From positions 1-38,960 of the IMG/VR virus record IMGVR_UViG_3300027782_005250: a stretch of DNA of 38,960 bases; one strand, written 5' to 3'. Source of the DNA: a virus. Both the position numbers and the translations under genes were made by a program. Shown here piece by piece: positions 22,360-29,917 of this stretch (position 1 is the stretch's first letter; the number at the start of each line of letters is the position of its first letter). Under the pieces are notes generated by a model, which saw nothing but the letters and a program-made list of their open reading frames with translations, ran no database searches and was not told the origin of the DNA.

Positions 22360-25300
22360 ATGGCAACATCACAAGCAAATCAAAAAGTTTATGTATCACC
22401 TGGAGTATACACATCTGAAACGGACTTATCCTTCGTAGCACAGAGTGTGGGTGTTACCACATTAGGTTTAGTGGGAGAGACAATTAAAGGTCCCGCATTT
22501 GAACCAATTTTTATCACAAATTATAATGAGTTTCAAACTTATTTTGGGGGTACTGAACCAACAAAATTTGTTAATACTCAAATCCCTAAATATGAAGCTG
22601 CATACATTGCAAAATCATATTTACAACAATCCAATCAATTGTTTGTAACAAGAGTTTTAGGATTGTCAGGATATGATGCAGGACCATCTTGGAGTTTAAA
22701 ATTAATTGCAAATGTAGATCCTACGACAATTGGGTTAGAACCTAGTGTTGGAACTGTTTGGTCCGCCAATTTTACGGGGAGTTCAACAGGAAATACTGTA
22801 TCATTTTTAAATCCTGGAAATTTACCTCCAAGTGTTGAACAAAATCTAAATGTACAATATAGATTACAGGACGGAAGTGTTTCTACTCTACAAAAAGATT
22901 TTAATAGTTATCTTGATAATATCATGGATGCTCCTAGTTTGTCAGGAACAAATGCTATTATATATGGATCAATACCAAATAGTGATTGGGACAGTTTAGA
23001 TTCTTCCTATTCAGCAATAACAAATGCTTATAAAACATATAATACTAATTTGTATTATAATGATTTGACGGCATCATCAAATGATCCTTGGTATTATGCT
23101 AATTTTGAAATTTCTTCAGTAAATAATTATAGTGGATATTCTTTTTACTATGATGTAACCGCTCTTACTTCTGGTGGAACTATAAGTAATCCAACATTTT
23201 CAGGAACAGTTTCAGGTAAGTATTATACATTTACCGGTACGGCTTATACCGATTATAATAATATGGTCGTTGCTACATTGAGGTCAAGAGGAATTTCACT
23301 TTATAGTAATAGTTCATCTAGTGATAATCACGGACCAATTTATGAAGTTACCGGACTAACTGATGTTAGTTTAATTTGTACTGATCAATATTCTAATATA
23401 GATAAAAATCCTTACGCAACATTTTTAATAAGTGGTGTTACTAAAAATAATTCAACATTCCAATTAGAAACTTCTTTATTGGCGTCCTCATCAAAATATA
23501 TGACAAAAGTTTTTGGAATTGATAACTTTGGTAAATCAAGAACTCAAGTTCCTTTGTTTGTTGAAGAAATTTATCAAGGATCATTAAATTACGCATATAA
23601 TAAAGGTTATATTCGTGGTTTGGTTTGTGATTTAATTGCTTTACCTGATGCAAGAAGTGAAAATCCTTCATCAATAGCTTGGAATTTGGAAAAATATCAA
23701 TCACCTGAAACCCCTTATTTGGTTTCCGAGTTGAGAGGTAATAAGGTATACAATCTTTTTAGATTCATATCAATTTCTGATGGTGATGCTGCAAATACTG
23801 AAGTAAAAGTTTCAATTGCAAATTTATCATTTAATAATATGACTTTTGATGTGTTAGTTAGAAACTTCTATGACACAGATGCAAATCCTATAGTTCTTGA
23901 GAAATTTACTAATTGTACTCTTGATCCTTTAACCAATAGCTTTATAGGTGTTAAAATAGGAACATCTAATGGGGAATACGCTTTAATTTCAAGATATATA
24001 ATGGTTGAAATGGCAGATAATGCACCGGTAGACGCGTTACCTTGTGGATTCCGTGGGTATACTCAAAGGGAATATGAATCAGTTGAAAATCCTTCACCAA
24101 TGATTGTTTTTAAAACAAAATACTATTATCCTGGTGAGACAATTTATAACCCTCCTTTCGGAACTTCTTCTGGTGGTTCCAATACTGTTGAATCTGGCGG
24201 AGATGTTGTAAGAAGAACTTATTTAGGATTTTCAAGTCAATTTGGTATTGATGATTCTTTCTTGGGTTATAAAGGTAAACAAAACCCAATAACTGATTGG
24301 GCTGACGCAACCGATTCAATTCCTTGGAACTATTTGAGTAAAGGATTTCATATGGACTCTGGAGCAACTGTAGTAACAATTGCAAACGCATTCCAAACAA
24401 GTGGTCAAACCGCATTTGAATGTGGAGTTGCTGACTTTAGAAATGATCCAGAAACTCAAGAAAACCCCTATTACTTTATTTATTCAAGAAAATATACTGT
24501 ATGTTTTGCAGGTGGATTTGATGGATGGGATATCTATAGAGAATATAGAACTAACCAAGACAGATTCCAATTAGGATCTTCAGGTTATTTGGCAGGAGCA
24601 GCACCATCACAAAGATATCCAAACGCAACTGGAACTGGATTGTTTAAGAGAATTGTGGTACAAAATAACACACAAGATTTTGCAAATACTGACTATTACG
24701 CTTACCTACTTGGTATCTTAAGTTTCAGAAATCCTGAATCAACAAATATCAATGTATTCGCAACATCAAGTATTGATTATGTGAATAACTCAAACCTTGT
24801 TGAAGAAGCGATTGATATGATTCAATATCAAAGAGCTGACTCGGTTTATATCGCAACAACTCCTGATTACAATATGTACACTCCTGACGGAACAAGTCAA
24901 TATGATGTAATATATCCTCAAGAATCTGTTGATAATCTTGATAATACAGGAATTGATTCTAACTATACGGCAACTTATTATCCTTGGATACTTGTAAGAG
25001 ATACTGTGAATAATACACAAATATATCTTCCACCAACAGGTGAGGTTTGTAGAAACTTGGCATTAACTGATAACATTGCATTCCCTTGGTTCGCATCAGC
25101 GGGTTACACAAGAGGTCTTGTAAATTCAGTTAAGGCAAGAGTTAAACTAACTCAAGAAGATAGAGATACATTGTATCAAGGTAGAATCAACCCAATTGCA
25201 ACTTTCTCTGATGTGGGAACTGTAATTTGGGGAAACAAAACTCTACAAGTTGCTGATTCGGCACTTAATAGATTGAATGTTAGAAGATTATTACTACAAG

Positions 25301-25578
25301 CTCGTAAGTTGATTTCAGCAGTTGCAATAAGATTGTTGTTTGAACAAAACGACCAAGTCGTTAGACAACAATTCTTGGATAGTGTAAACCCAATCCTTGA
25401 TTCAATCAGAAGAGATAGAGGTCTTTATGATTTCCGTGTAACTGTATCATCTTCACCTGAAGATTTGGATAGAAATACACTAACAGGTAAAATATATCTT
25501 AAACCTACGAAGGCGTTAGAATTCATTGATATTGAGTTCTTTATCACACCAACAGGTGCTTCGTTTGAAAATATCTAA
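22360..25578 (+). CDS. tail sheath protein, T4 gp18-like
   Basis: A 1072-residue contractile sheath subunit that forms rings around the tail tube and contracts on infection. The N-terminus shows the family opening, VYVSPGVYTSETDLS, then GLVGETIKGPAFEP and YFGG. The conserved C-terminal domain (about 905-1072) has LVNSVKARVKLTQEDRD, the long LNVRRLLLQARKLISAVA helix, and a final beta strand pair, VTVSSSPEDLD and FIDIEFFITP, which lock neighbouring subunits. It is longer than T4 gp18 (659 residues); the excess lies in the middle (about 150-400), where Ser/Thr/Tyr/Asn-rich beta sequence suggests domains displayed outside. A TATTTAT element lies 34 bases upstream and a terminator follows directly. 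Confidence 0.95.
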   Translation: MATSQANQKVYVSPGVYTSETDLSFVAQSVGVTTLGLVGETIKGPAFEPIFITNYNEFQTYFGGTEPTKFVNTQIPKYEAAYIAKSYLQQSNQLFVTRVLGLSGYDAGPSWSLKLIANVDPTTIGLEPSVGTVWSANFTGSSTGNTVSFLNPGNLPPSVEQNLNVQYRLQDGSVSTLQKDFNSYLDNIMDAPSLSGTNAIIYGSIPNSDWDSLDSSYSAITNAYKTYNTNLYYNDLTASSNDPWYYANFEISSVNNYSGYSFYYDVTALTSGGTISNPTFSGTVSGKYYTFTGTAYTDYNNMVVATLRSRGISLYSNSSSSDNHGPIYEVTGLTDVSLICTDQYSNIDKNPYATFLISGVTKNNSTFQLETSLLASSSKYMTKVFGIDNFGKSRTQVPLFVEEIYQGSLNYAYNKGYIRGLVCDLIALPDARSENPSSIAWNLEKYQSPETPYLVSELRGNKVYNLFRFISISDGDAANTEVKVSIANLSFNNMTFDVLVRNFYDTDANPIVLEKFTNCTLDPLTNSFIGVKIGTSNGEYALISRYIMVEMADNAPVDALPCGFRGYTQREYESVENPSPMIVFKTKYYYPGETIYNPPFGTSSGGSNTVESGGDVVRRTYLGFSSQFGIDDSFLGYKGKQNPITDWADATDSIPWNYLSKGFHMDSGATVVTIANAFQTSGQTAFECGVADFRNDPETQENPYYFIYSRKYTVCFAGGFDGWDIYREYRTNQDRFQLGSSGYLAGAAPSQRYPNATGTGLFKRIVVQNNTQDFANTDYYAYLLGILSFRNPESTNINVFATSSIDYVNNSNLVEEAIDMIQYQRADSVYIATTPDYNMYTPDGTSQYDVIYPQESVDNLDNTGIDSNYTATYYPWILVRDTVNNTQIYLPPTGEVCRNLALTDNIAFPWFASAGYTRGLVNSVKARVKLTQEDRDTLYQGRINPIATFSDVGTVIWGNKTLQVADSALNRLNVRRLLLQARKLISAVAIRLLFEQNDQVVRQQFLDSVNPILDSIRRDRGLYDFRVTVSSSPEDLDRNTLTGKIYLKPTKALEFIDIEFFITPTGASFENI

Positions 25579-25588
25579 AAAAACAATG

Positions 25589-25613
25589 GGGATACGAAAG
25601 TATCCCTATTTTT
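25589..25613 (+). terminator. Rho-independent terminator after tail sheath
   Basis: GGGATAC and GTATCCC pair around a GAAA tetraloop, followed by TATTTTT. It lies 10 bases after the sheath stop and 8 before the HAD gene start, so it should lower read-through into that gene. Confidence 0.8.
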
Positions 25614-25621
25614 AGCCAAAT

Positions 25622-26446
25622 ATGAGAATGAGAATATTAGAAGGATTTAAAGGTGAAGGAACACCAGATATGAAATATTATGCTTTTGATTGGGATGATA
25701 ATATTGTTCATATGCCAACAAAGATAATAGTTAAAACTGAAGATGGCGAGGAAATAGGAATGAGTACTGATGATTTTGCTGAGTATAGAAGTGAAATTAG
25801 TAAAAAACCTTTTGAATATAAAGGAGAAATAATAACAGGATATGCTGATAATGCGTTCAGAAATTTCAGAACTTCTGGTGATAAAAATTTTCTTATTGAT
25901 TCGATGACGGCAAAACAAGGTCCTGCTTTTGACGATTTTAAAGAAGCGATAAATAATGGGTCAATATTTGCAATCATTACAGCCAGAGGACACAATCCTA
26001 ACACAATTAAGAAAGCCATTTATAATTACATAATGAAGGGTTTTGGTGGTATAGATAAAAACGAATTAGTTAAAAATTTAAAAAAATATAGAACTTTTGC
26101 TGATGAAGACGATGCATCAGACAATGAGTTGATCCAATCGTATTTGGAGATGAACAAATATCATCCCGTTTCATTTGGTGAAGATTCAGGTGCTTCAAGT
26201 CCCGAAGAATTAAAAGTTAGAGCAATGCAAGATTTTGTAGAATATATTAGAGGTCTTGCAGGAATCCTACATAAAAAGGCTTATTTAAAAAATGATATAA
26301 GTAATAACTTTATTCCTGAAATGCCTATAATAGGATTTTCAGATGATGATATTAAGAATGTAGAAGTAATGAAGAAATATTTTAAAGATAAACCAATAGT
26401 TAAAACTTATTCTACTGCTGGAGGAATTAAGCGGGAATATAAATAA
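25622..26446 (+). CDS. HAD-superfamily phosphatase-like protein
   Basis: A 274-residue protein with all four haloacid dehalogenase motifs: FDWDDN with nucleophile D23 and acid D25, IITARG with T120, a lysine in SPEELKVRAMQDF (K198), and IIGFSDDDIKNVE with D241 and D242. This family removes phosphate from small molecules or nucleic acid ends; the layout recalls the phosphatase domain of phage polynucleotide kinases, but no kinase domain is present. A large cap fills about 40-115. The start is uncertain: ATG 25622 gives 16 extra residues before MKYYAFDWDDN, which could begin at ATG 25670. It lies between sheath and tube genes, yet has no obvious structural function. Confidence 0.82.
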   Translation: MRMRILEGFKGEGTPDMKYYAFDWDDNIVHMPTKIIVKTEDGEEIGMSTDDFAEYRSEISKKPFEYKGEIITGYADNAFRNFRTSGDKNFLIDSMTAKQGPAFDDFKEAINNGSIFAIITARGHNPNTIKKAIYNYIMKGFGGIDKNELVKNLKKYRTFADEDDASDNELIQSYLEMNKYHPVSFGEDSGASSPEELKVRAMQDFVEYIRGLAGILHKKAYLKNDISNNFIPEMPIIGFSDDDIKNVEVMKKYFKDKPIVKTYSTAGGIKREYK

Positions 26447-26497
26447 TGAATAATTTTTTATAAAAAAAAGTAAATAGAAATATTTTTCAGATTACTA

Positions 26498-26504
26498 TAT
26501 TTAT
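26498..26504 (+). promoter_or_regulatory. TATTTAT candidate promoter core for tail tube
   Basis: ACTATATTTATAATATATAAAC has TATTTAT 33 bases before the tail tube ATG, with an A-rich leader. Spacing is nearly identical to that of the sheath gene. Confidence 0.45.
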
Positions 26505-26537
26505 AATATATAAACAAAAAAATTAAAAAATAATAAT

Positions 26538-27026
26538 ATGGCGGATTTATTAATGAAAATGCCGATACCTTACGAACCAAAGCGTCAGAATCGATTTATT
26601 GTAAGGTTTCCATCAAGTCTAGGAATTAACGAATGGTTTGTAGAGACAGCAGCAAGACCATCAATAAAAATAGCCGCTGTAGATATTCCATTTTTGAATA
26701 CATCAACTTTTGTCGCGGGAAGATTTAACTGGGATCCTATCTCTGTTAAATTTAGAGACCCAATTGGTCCATCTGCGGCTCAAGCATTAATGGAGTGGGT
26801 TCGTTTACACGCTGAATCTGTAACAGGTCGTATGGGATATGCAGCAGGATACAAAAAAGATATTGATCTTGAGATGTTGGATCCTACGGGAGTTGTTGTT
26901 GAAAAATGGATTCTTTATGGAACATTCTTAACTGATGTTAATTTTGGGTCATTGGGATATTCAACAGACGCACTTGCTGATATCACTTGTAGTTTGAGAA
27001 TGGATCGTTGTGTATTGGTTTACTAA
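26538..27026 (+). CDS. tail tube protein, T4 gp19-like
   Basis: A 162-residue tube subunit whose hexamers stack to form the inner tail channel inside the sheath. Its length agrees with T4 gp19 (163). Family traits are the N-terminal PKRQNRFIVRFPSSLGI, the following helix-free PSIKIAAVDIPF strand, DPISVKFRDPIG in the mid-domain, and a C-terminal strand, DALADITCSLRMDRCVL, of the kind that forms the inner barrel. It has its own TATTTAT element 33 bases upstream and a terminator 34 bases downstream, allowing high expression independent of its neighbours, as expected for an abundant virion protein. Confidence 0.95.
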   Translation: MADLLMKMPIPYEPKRQNRFIVRFPSSLGINEWFVETAARPSIKIAAVDIPFLNTSTFVAGRFNWDPISVKFRDPIGPSAAQALMEWVRLHAESVTGRMGYAAGYKKDIDLEMLDPTGVVVEKWILYGTFLTDVNFGSLGYSTDALADITCSLRMDRCVLVY

Positions 27027-27060
27027 TACTATATACAAAAAAACAAATTTAATTATATTT

Positions 27061-27094
27061 AACCGTAAAGCATAAACTTTACGGTTATTTTTTT
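27061..27094 (+). terminator. Rho-independent terminator after tail tube
   Basis: AACCGTAAAG and CTTTACGGTT form a perfect 10-base-pair stem with a CATAAA loop, followed by ATTTTTTT. It stands directly before the next start at 27098, so it may also shape translation of that gene. Confidence 0.88.
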
Positions 27095-27097
27095 ATT

Positions 27098-27847
27098 ATG
27101 AACGATCAATCAGCACAATACGGACAAATGAATTTTAGTTTACCACATGATGTGGTCCCACTTCCATCAGGAGGAATTTTTTATAAAAATAAAAAGAAAT
27201 CAATAAAAGTTGGTTATTTAACTGCTTCAGATGAAAACATATTAATGGCTGGAGGAGATGATCTTACAACAAATCTATTAAGATCCAAAATTTACGAACC
27301 AGATGTTAAAATTGATGAGTTAATGGAAGGTGATGTTGAGGCAATTCTTCTATTTTTAAGAAATACATCTTTTGGTCCTGAAATGACAATTAATACAACT
27401 GATCCAGCAACACAAAAACCATTTCAAACAACTGTAAGATTAGATGAAATATCAATAATTAAAGGACAAGATCCAAGTGAAGATGGGACTTATACAATTC
27501 AATTACCAAGATCACAGTCAACAGTAAAAATTAGACCATTAAATTATGGTGAATTAAATGAACTATCTAAATTAGGTGATATGTATCCTGCAGGTAGAGT
27601 TGTTCCTAAAGTAACTTGGAAACTTCAAAAAGAAATTATAGAACTTGATGGGTCAAACGATAAATTAGAAATTTCAAAATTTGTGGAACAAATGCCAATT
27701 ATTGATTCAAAGTACATTAAAAAATTTTTGGATGAAAACGAACCTAAACTTGATTTGAGAAAAGTTGTACTTACCCCATCAGGAGAAAAACTAACGGTGA
27801 ATGTTGGTTTTGGGGTTGACTTTTTTCGTCCTTTCTTCGGATTATAG
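27098..27847 (+). CDS. gp26-type baseplate/tail assembly chaperone
   Basis: A 249-residue protein of the T4 baseplate protein family (gp26-like). The N-terminus HDVVPLPSGGIFYKNKKKSI, the SDENILMAGGDDLTTNLL helix (about 46-63), and VKIRPLNYGELNEL (about 145-158) are typical of these proteins, which help build the baseplate hub and tail. Its position just before the tape-measure gene is that of tail assembly chaperones, which bind the tape measure while the tube polymerises. It ends VDFFRPFFGL. A second frame opens inside its last 47 bases (27801-27847), giving a partner protein, as in the G/GT chaperone pairs of other tailed phages. A terminator lies right before its start. Confidence 0.8.
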   Translation: MNDQSAQYGQMNFSLPHDVVPLPSGGIFYKNKKKSIKVGYLTASDENILMAGGDDLTTNLLRSKIYEPDVKIDELMEGDVEAILLFLRNTSFGPEMTINTTDPATQKPFQTTVRLDEISIIKGQDPSEDGTYTIQLPRSQSTVKIRPLNYGELNELSKLGDMYPAGRVVPKVTWKLQKEIIELDGSNDKLEISKFVEQMPIIDSKYIKKFLDENEPKLDLRKVVLTPSGEKLTVNVGFGVDFFRPFFGL

Positions 27848-27980
27848 AAAAAATCAATTAGATGAATTTTTTTATTTAAACACATTACTTAAAATTTCTT
27901 ATTCTGATTTTGAAAAAATGCCAATTTTCATTAGAAAATATCTTTTGGATAAATGGATTGAAGATAATAAAAAGGACTGA
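27801..27980 (+). CDS. small +1-frame partner of the tail chaperone
   Basis: A 59-residue reading frame, +1 relative to the gp26-like gene, starting with ATG at 27801 immediately after an in-frame TGA and overlapping that gene by 47 bases. The part beyond the overlap reads SDYRKNQLDEFFYLNTLL then SYSDFEKMPIFIRKYLLDKW. The helix plus MPI-x-x-R-x-x-L pattern is what I know from the T half of phage tail chaperones. It may be made as an extension by a +1 (or -2) ribosomal shift in the T-rich 27815-27845 region, or initiate on its own. A hairpin over its stop closes the unit. The coding call is good; the mechanism is open. Confidence 0.7.
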   Translation: MLVLGLTFFVLSSDYRKNQLDEFFYLNTLLKISYSDFEKMPIFIRKYLLDKWIEDNKKD

Positions 27981-27994
27981 TTTTTCAGTCCTTT
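27971..27994 (+). terminator. hairpin at end of chaperone unit, possible terminator
   Basis: AAAGGACTGA and TCAGTCCTTT form a perfect 10-base-pair stem around TTTT and include the TGA stop of the small partner gene. Only a short T run lies in the stem's right arm and none follows, so it may be a weak terminator or an mRNA-stabilising hairpin. Confidence 0.6.
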
Positions 27995-27996
27995 AA

Positions 27997-28003
27997 TATT
28001 TAT
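27997..28003 (+). promoter_or_regulatory. TATTTAT candidate promoter core for tape measure
   Basis: TTTAATATTTATAATATATTATG places TATTTAT 8 bases before the tape-measure ATG and just after the hairpin at 27971-27994. Confidence 0.4.
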
Positions 28004-28011
28004 AATATATT

Positions 28012-29871
28012 ATGCAAAAAGCTGGAAACGAAAAAATGGGTAGTGCAAGCGATGAAGTAAAAAAAGTTGTTGAACAAACCGCTGGATTTACTGAAGCAAT
28101 TGACCAGATGTTAGAAGGAACTCAACAGTTAAATAAAACTTTTGGTCAAGCTCGCCAAAGAGCAACAGAAATAATGAAAGAGGTCTCTGACGCCGCATTA
28201 CAAATTGTAAGATTGGGTGGGGACATGAAAGATGTTTATGAGACAATGAACGATGTTGCAAGAGCAACAGGAAAAAATGTGGTGATAAATGCAGACGTTG
28301 CGGGAAAAATATTTGCAACTTCAAAAGTTTTAGGTCAAGATGTTGAGAAATTAGTAAATAGTTTTGCTGATGTAGGAATACAGTTTTCGAAAATTGACGA
28401 CATGATGGCGGACTCAACCAAGTATGTTAGGGATATGGGGTTGAATACAAAAGAAGTAATGGACAAAGTTATTACTAACTTTGATAAGTTAAATAGATTT
28501 AATTTTGAAGGTGGTGTACAAGGAATGACAAAAATGGCGGCAAAAGCAGCAATGTTTCGTATTGATATGGGAGAAACTTTTAGTTTGGCTGAAGATGTTA
28601 TGAAACCTGAAAGAGCAGTTGAAGTGGCGTCGGCCTTTCAAAGATTAGGAGTTGCTGCAGGTAACCTTGTAGATCCATTTGCTTTAATGAATGCATCAAT
28701 AAATGATCCTGGAGCATTACAAGATGCTATTGTTAATATAGGAAAAGAATTTACTTATTTTGATGAAAAAACCAAGTCGTTCAAAATTAACCCTCAAGGA
28801 ATGCTGACTTTGAGAGAGTTGTCTAAAGAAACGGGAGTAAGTTATGAAACATTAACAAAGGCAGGATTGGCAGCGTCAGAACTGGATAAAAGATTGTCAC
28901 AAATAAGCCCATCAGTTAAATTTGAAAAAGAAGAAGACAAACAATTTTTAAGTAATATTTCTCAAATGGGGGATGATGGAACATATAAAGTTACTTTAGA
29001 GGACGGAACTAAAAAAGACCTTTCAGAATTAAATCAAGAGGAGTTTGATAGATTGATTAAAGTACAAAAAGAAACTCCAAAAGATATGGAAGAAATTGCC
29101 AGAAAACAACTTGGAGGTATAGAACTAATGCGTGCAGATCTAAGAGCTATTGCAGAAACTGTAACCAGAGGGTTTGCATCAACTGAAACAATAAGAAAAG
29201 GAGCAGAAGGCGCTAGAAATATATCAGATAAAGTGTTAGGTACAATTTCTAAAGAATTTATTAATAGTGATGTTGTTGGAAAAAATGCGAATGTTGTTGC
29301 AAAAGAAATTAAAGATCAACTTATAAAATATTCTGCAGGAGGAAAAGTTGATAAAGAAGAACTTGAAAAAAATCTTAAAAGTAGCTTTGGAACTTTTGCA
29401 AAAGAAGGGGCGGATCTTATTGCAAAAGCAACTGAAAAAGCAGGTAAAGAATTGAAAATTCCTGGAAAAATAATGGACAACAGTGCAATAAAATTTGCTG
29501 TAGATAAAGCAACAAAAGAACTCGGAAGTGTTTTAGGAGTAGATGTTAATGAACTTTTAACAAAGGCTAAATCAACGGCAAATACCGTAAAGGGGAACAT
29601 AACTTCAACAAGTGAGTCGGCATTATCAGGAGGACTTTCGGATAAAGTTGCAGATGCTAAAAAAGGTGCACAAAGTTTAATCGATAAAGTTAGTCAATCG
29701 CTTAATGTAGATGGTACAATTACAATTAAAATAGATGCTCCTCCTGGAGTTACCACACAACAATTACAAGAATATGTCAATAATGATGACCTTAAAAGAA
29801 GTTTTTGGAATTTTGTACAAAAACAAATGGTTGATAGTGGAATGCAAAAAACTAAGACATTAGGAAAATAA
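28012..29871 (+). CDS. tape-measure / tail length determinator, gp29-like
   Basis: A 619-residue, strongly helical protein rich in Lys, Glu, Ala and Asp, with few aromatics. The N-terminal half has long amphipathic helices (for example QARQRATEIMKEVSDAALQ), and the C-terminal part has an A/K/T-rich stretch before a final DGTITIKIDAPPGV strand. Its place right after the tail chaperone unit is that of the tape measure, which sets tube length and is carried inside the tube with the baseplate hub. T4 gp29 is 590 residues, so tail length should be close to T4's; at about 0.15 nm per residue this predicts roughly 90 nm. The name rests on position and composition, not on a specific motif. Confidence 0.75.
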   Translation: MQKAGNEKMGSASDEVKKVVEQTAGFTEAIDQMLEGTQQLNKTFGQARQRATEIMKEVSDAALQIVRLGGDMKDVYETMNDVARATGKNVVINADVAGKIFATSKVLGQDVEKLVNSFADVGIQFSKIDDMMADSTKYVRDMGLNTKEVMDKVITNFDKLNRFNFEGGVQGMTKMAAKAAMFRIDMGETFSLAEDVMKPERAVEVASAFQRLGVAAGNLVDPFALMNASINDPGALQDAIVNIGKEFTYFDEKTKSFKINPQGMLTLRELSKETGVSYETLTKAGLAASELDKRLSQISPSVKFEKEEDKQFLSNISQMGDDGTYKVTLEDGTKKDLSELNQEEFDRLIKVQKETPKDMEEIARKQLGGIELMRADLRAIAETVTRGFASTETIRKGAEGARNISDKVLGTISKEFINSDVVGKNANVVAKEIKDQLIKYSAGGKVDKEELEKNLKSSFGTFAKEGADLIAKATEKAGKELKIPGKIMDNSAIKFAVDKATKELGSVLGVDVNELLTKAKSTANTVKGNITSTSESALSGGLSDKVADAKKGAQSLIDKVSQSLNVDGTITIKIDAPPGVTTQQLQEYVNNDDLKRSFWNFVQKQMVDSGMQKTKTLGK

Positions 29872-29897
29872 CATTACAATAAAAATTTACTTTAACC

Positions 29898-29904
29898 TAT
29901 TTAT
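29898..29904 (+). promoter_or_regulatory. TATTTAT candidate promoter core
   Basis: TAACCTATTTATATAAAAAC has TATTTAT 13 bases before the ATG of the 1654-residue baseplate protein, in the 46-base gap after the tape-measure gene. Confidence 0.4.
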
Positions 29905-29917
29905 ATAAAAACATTAG

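Noticed and set aside
26452-26472. A/T-only inverted repeat after the HAD gene as a terminator
   Set aside because: TTTTTTAT/AAAAAAA pairs only A and T, with no G/C stem and no clean T run after it.
27815-27830. Classic -1 slippery site TTTTTTC at the end of the gp26-like gene
   Set aside because: The -1 frame stops at TAG after about a dozen codons; the conserved-looking extension is in the +1 frame.
28088-28417. Minus-strand ORF opposite the tape-measure gene
   Set aside because: It is Leu/Ser/His-rich shadow sequence, and the plus-strand gene is clearly coding.
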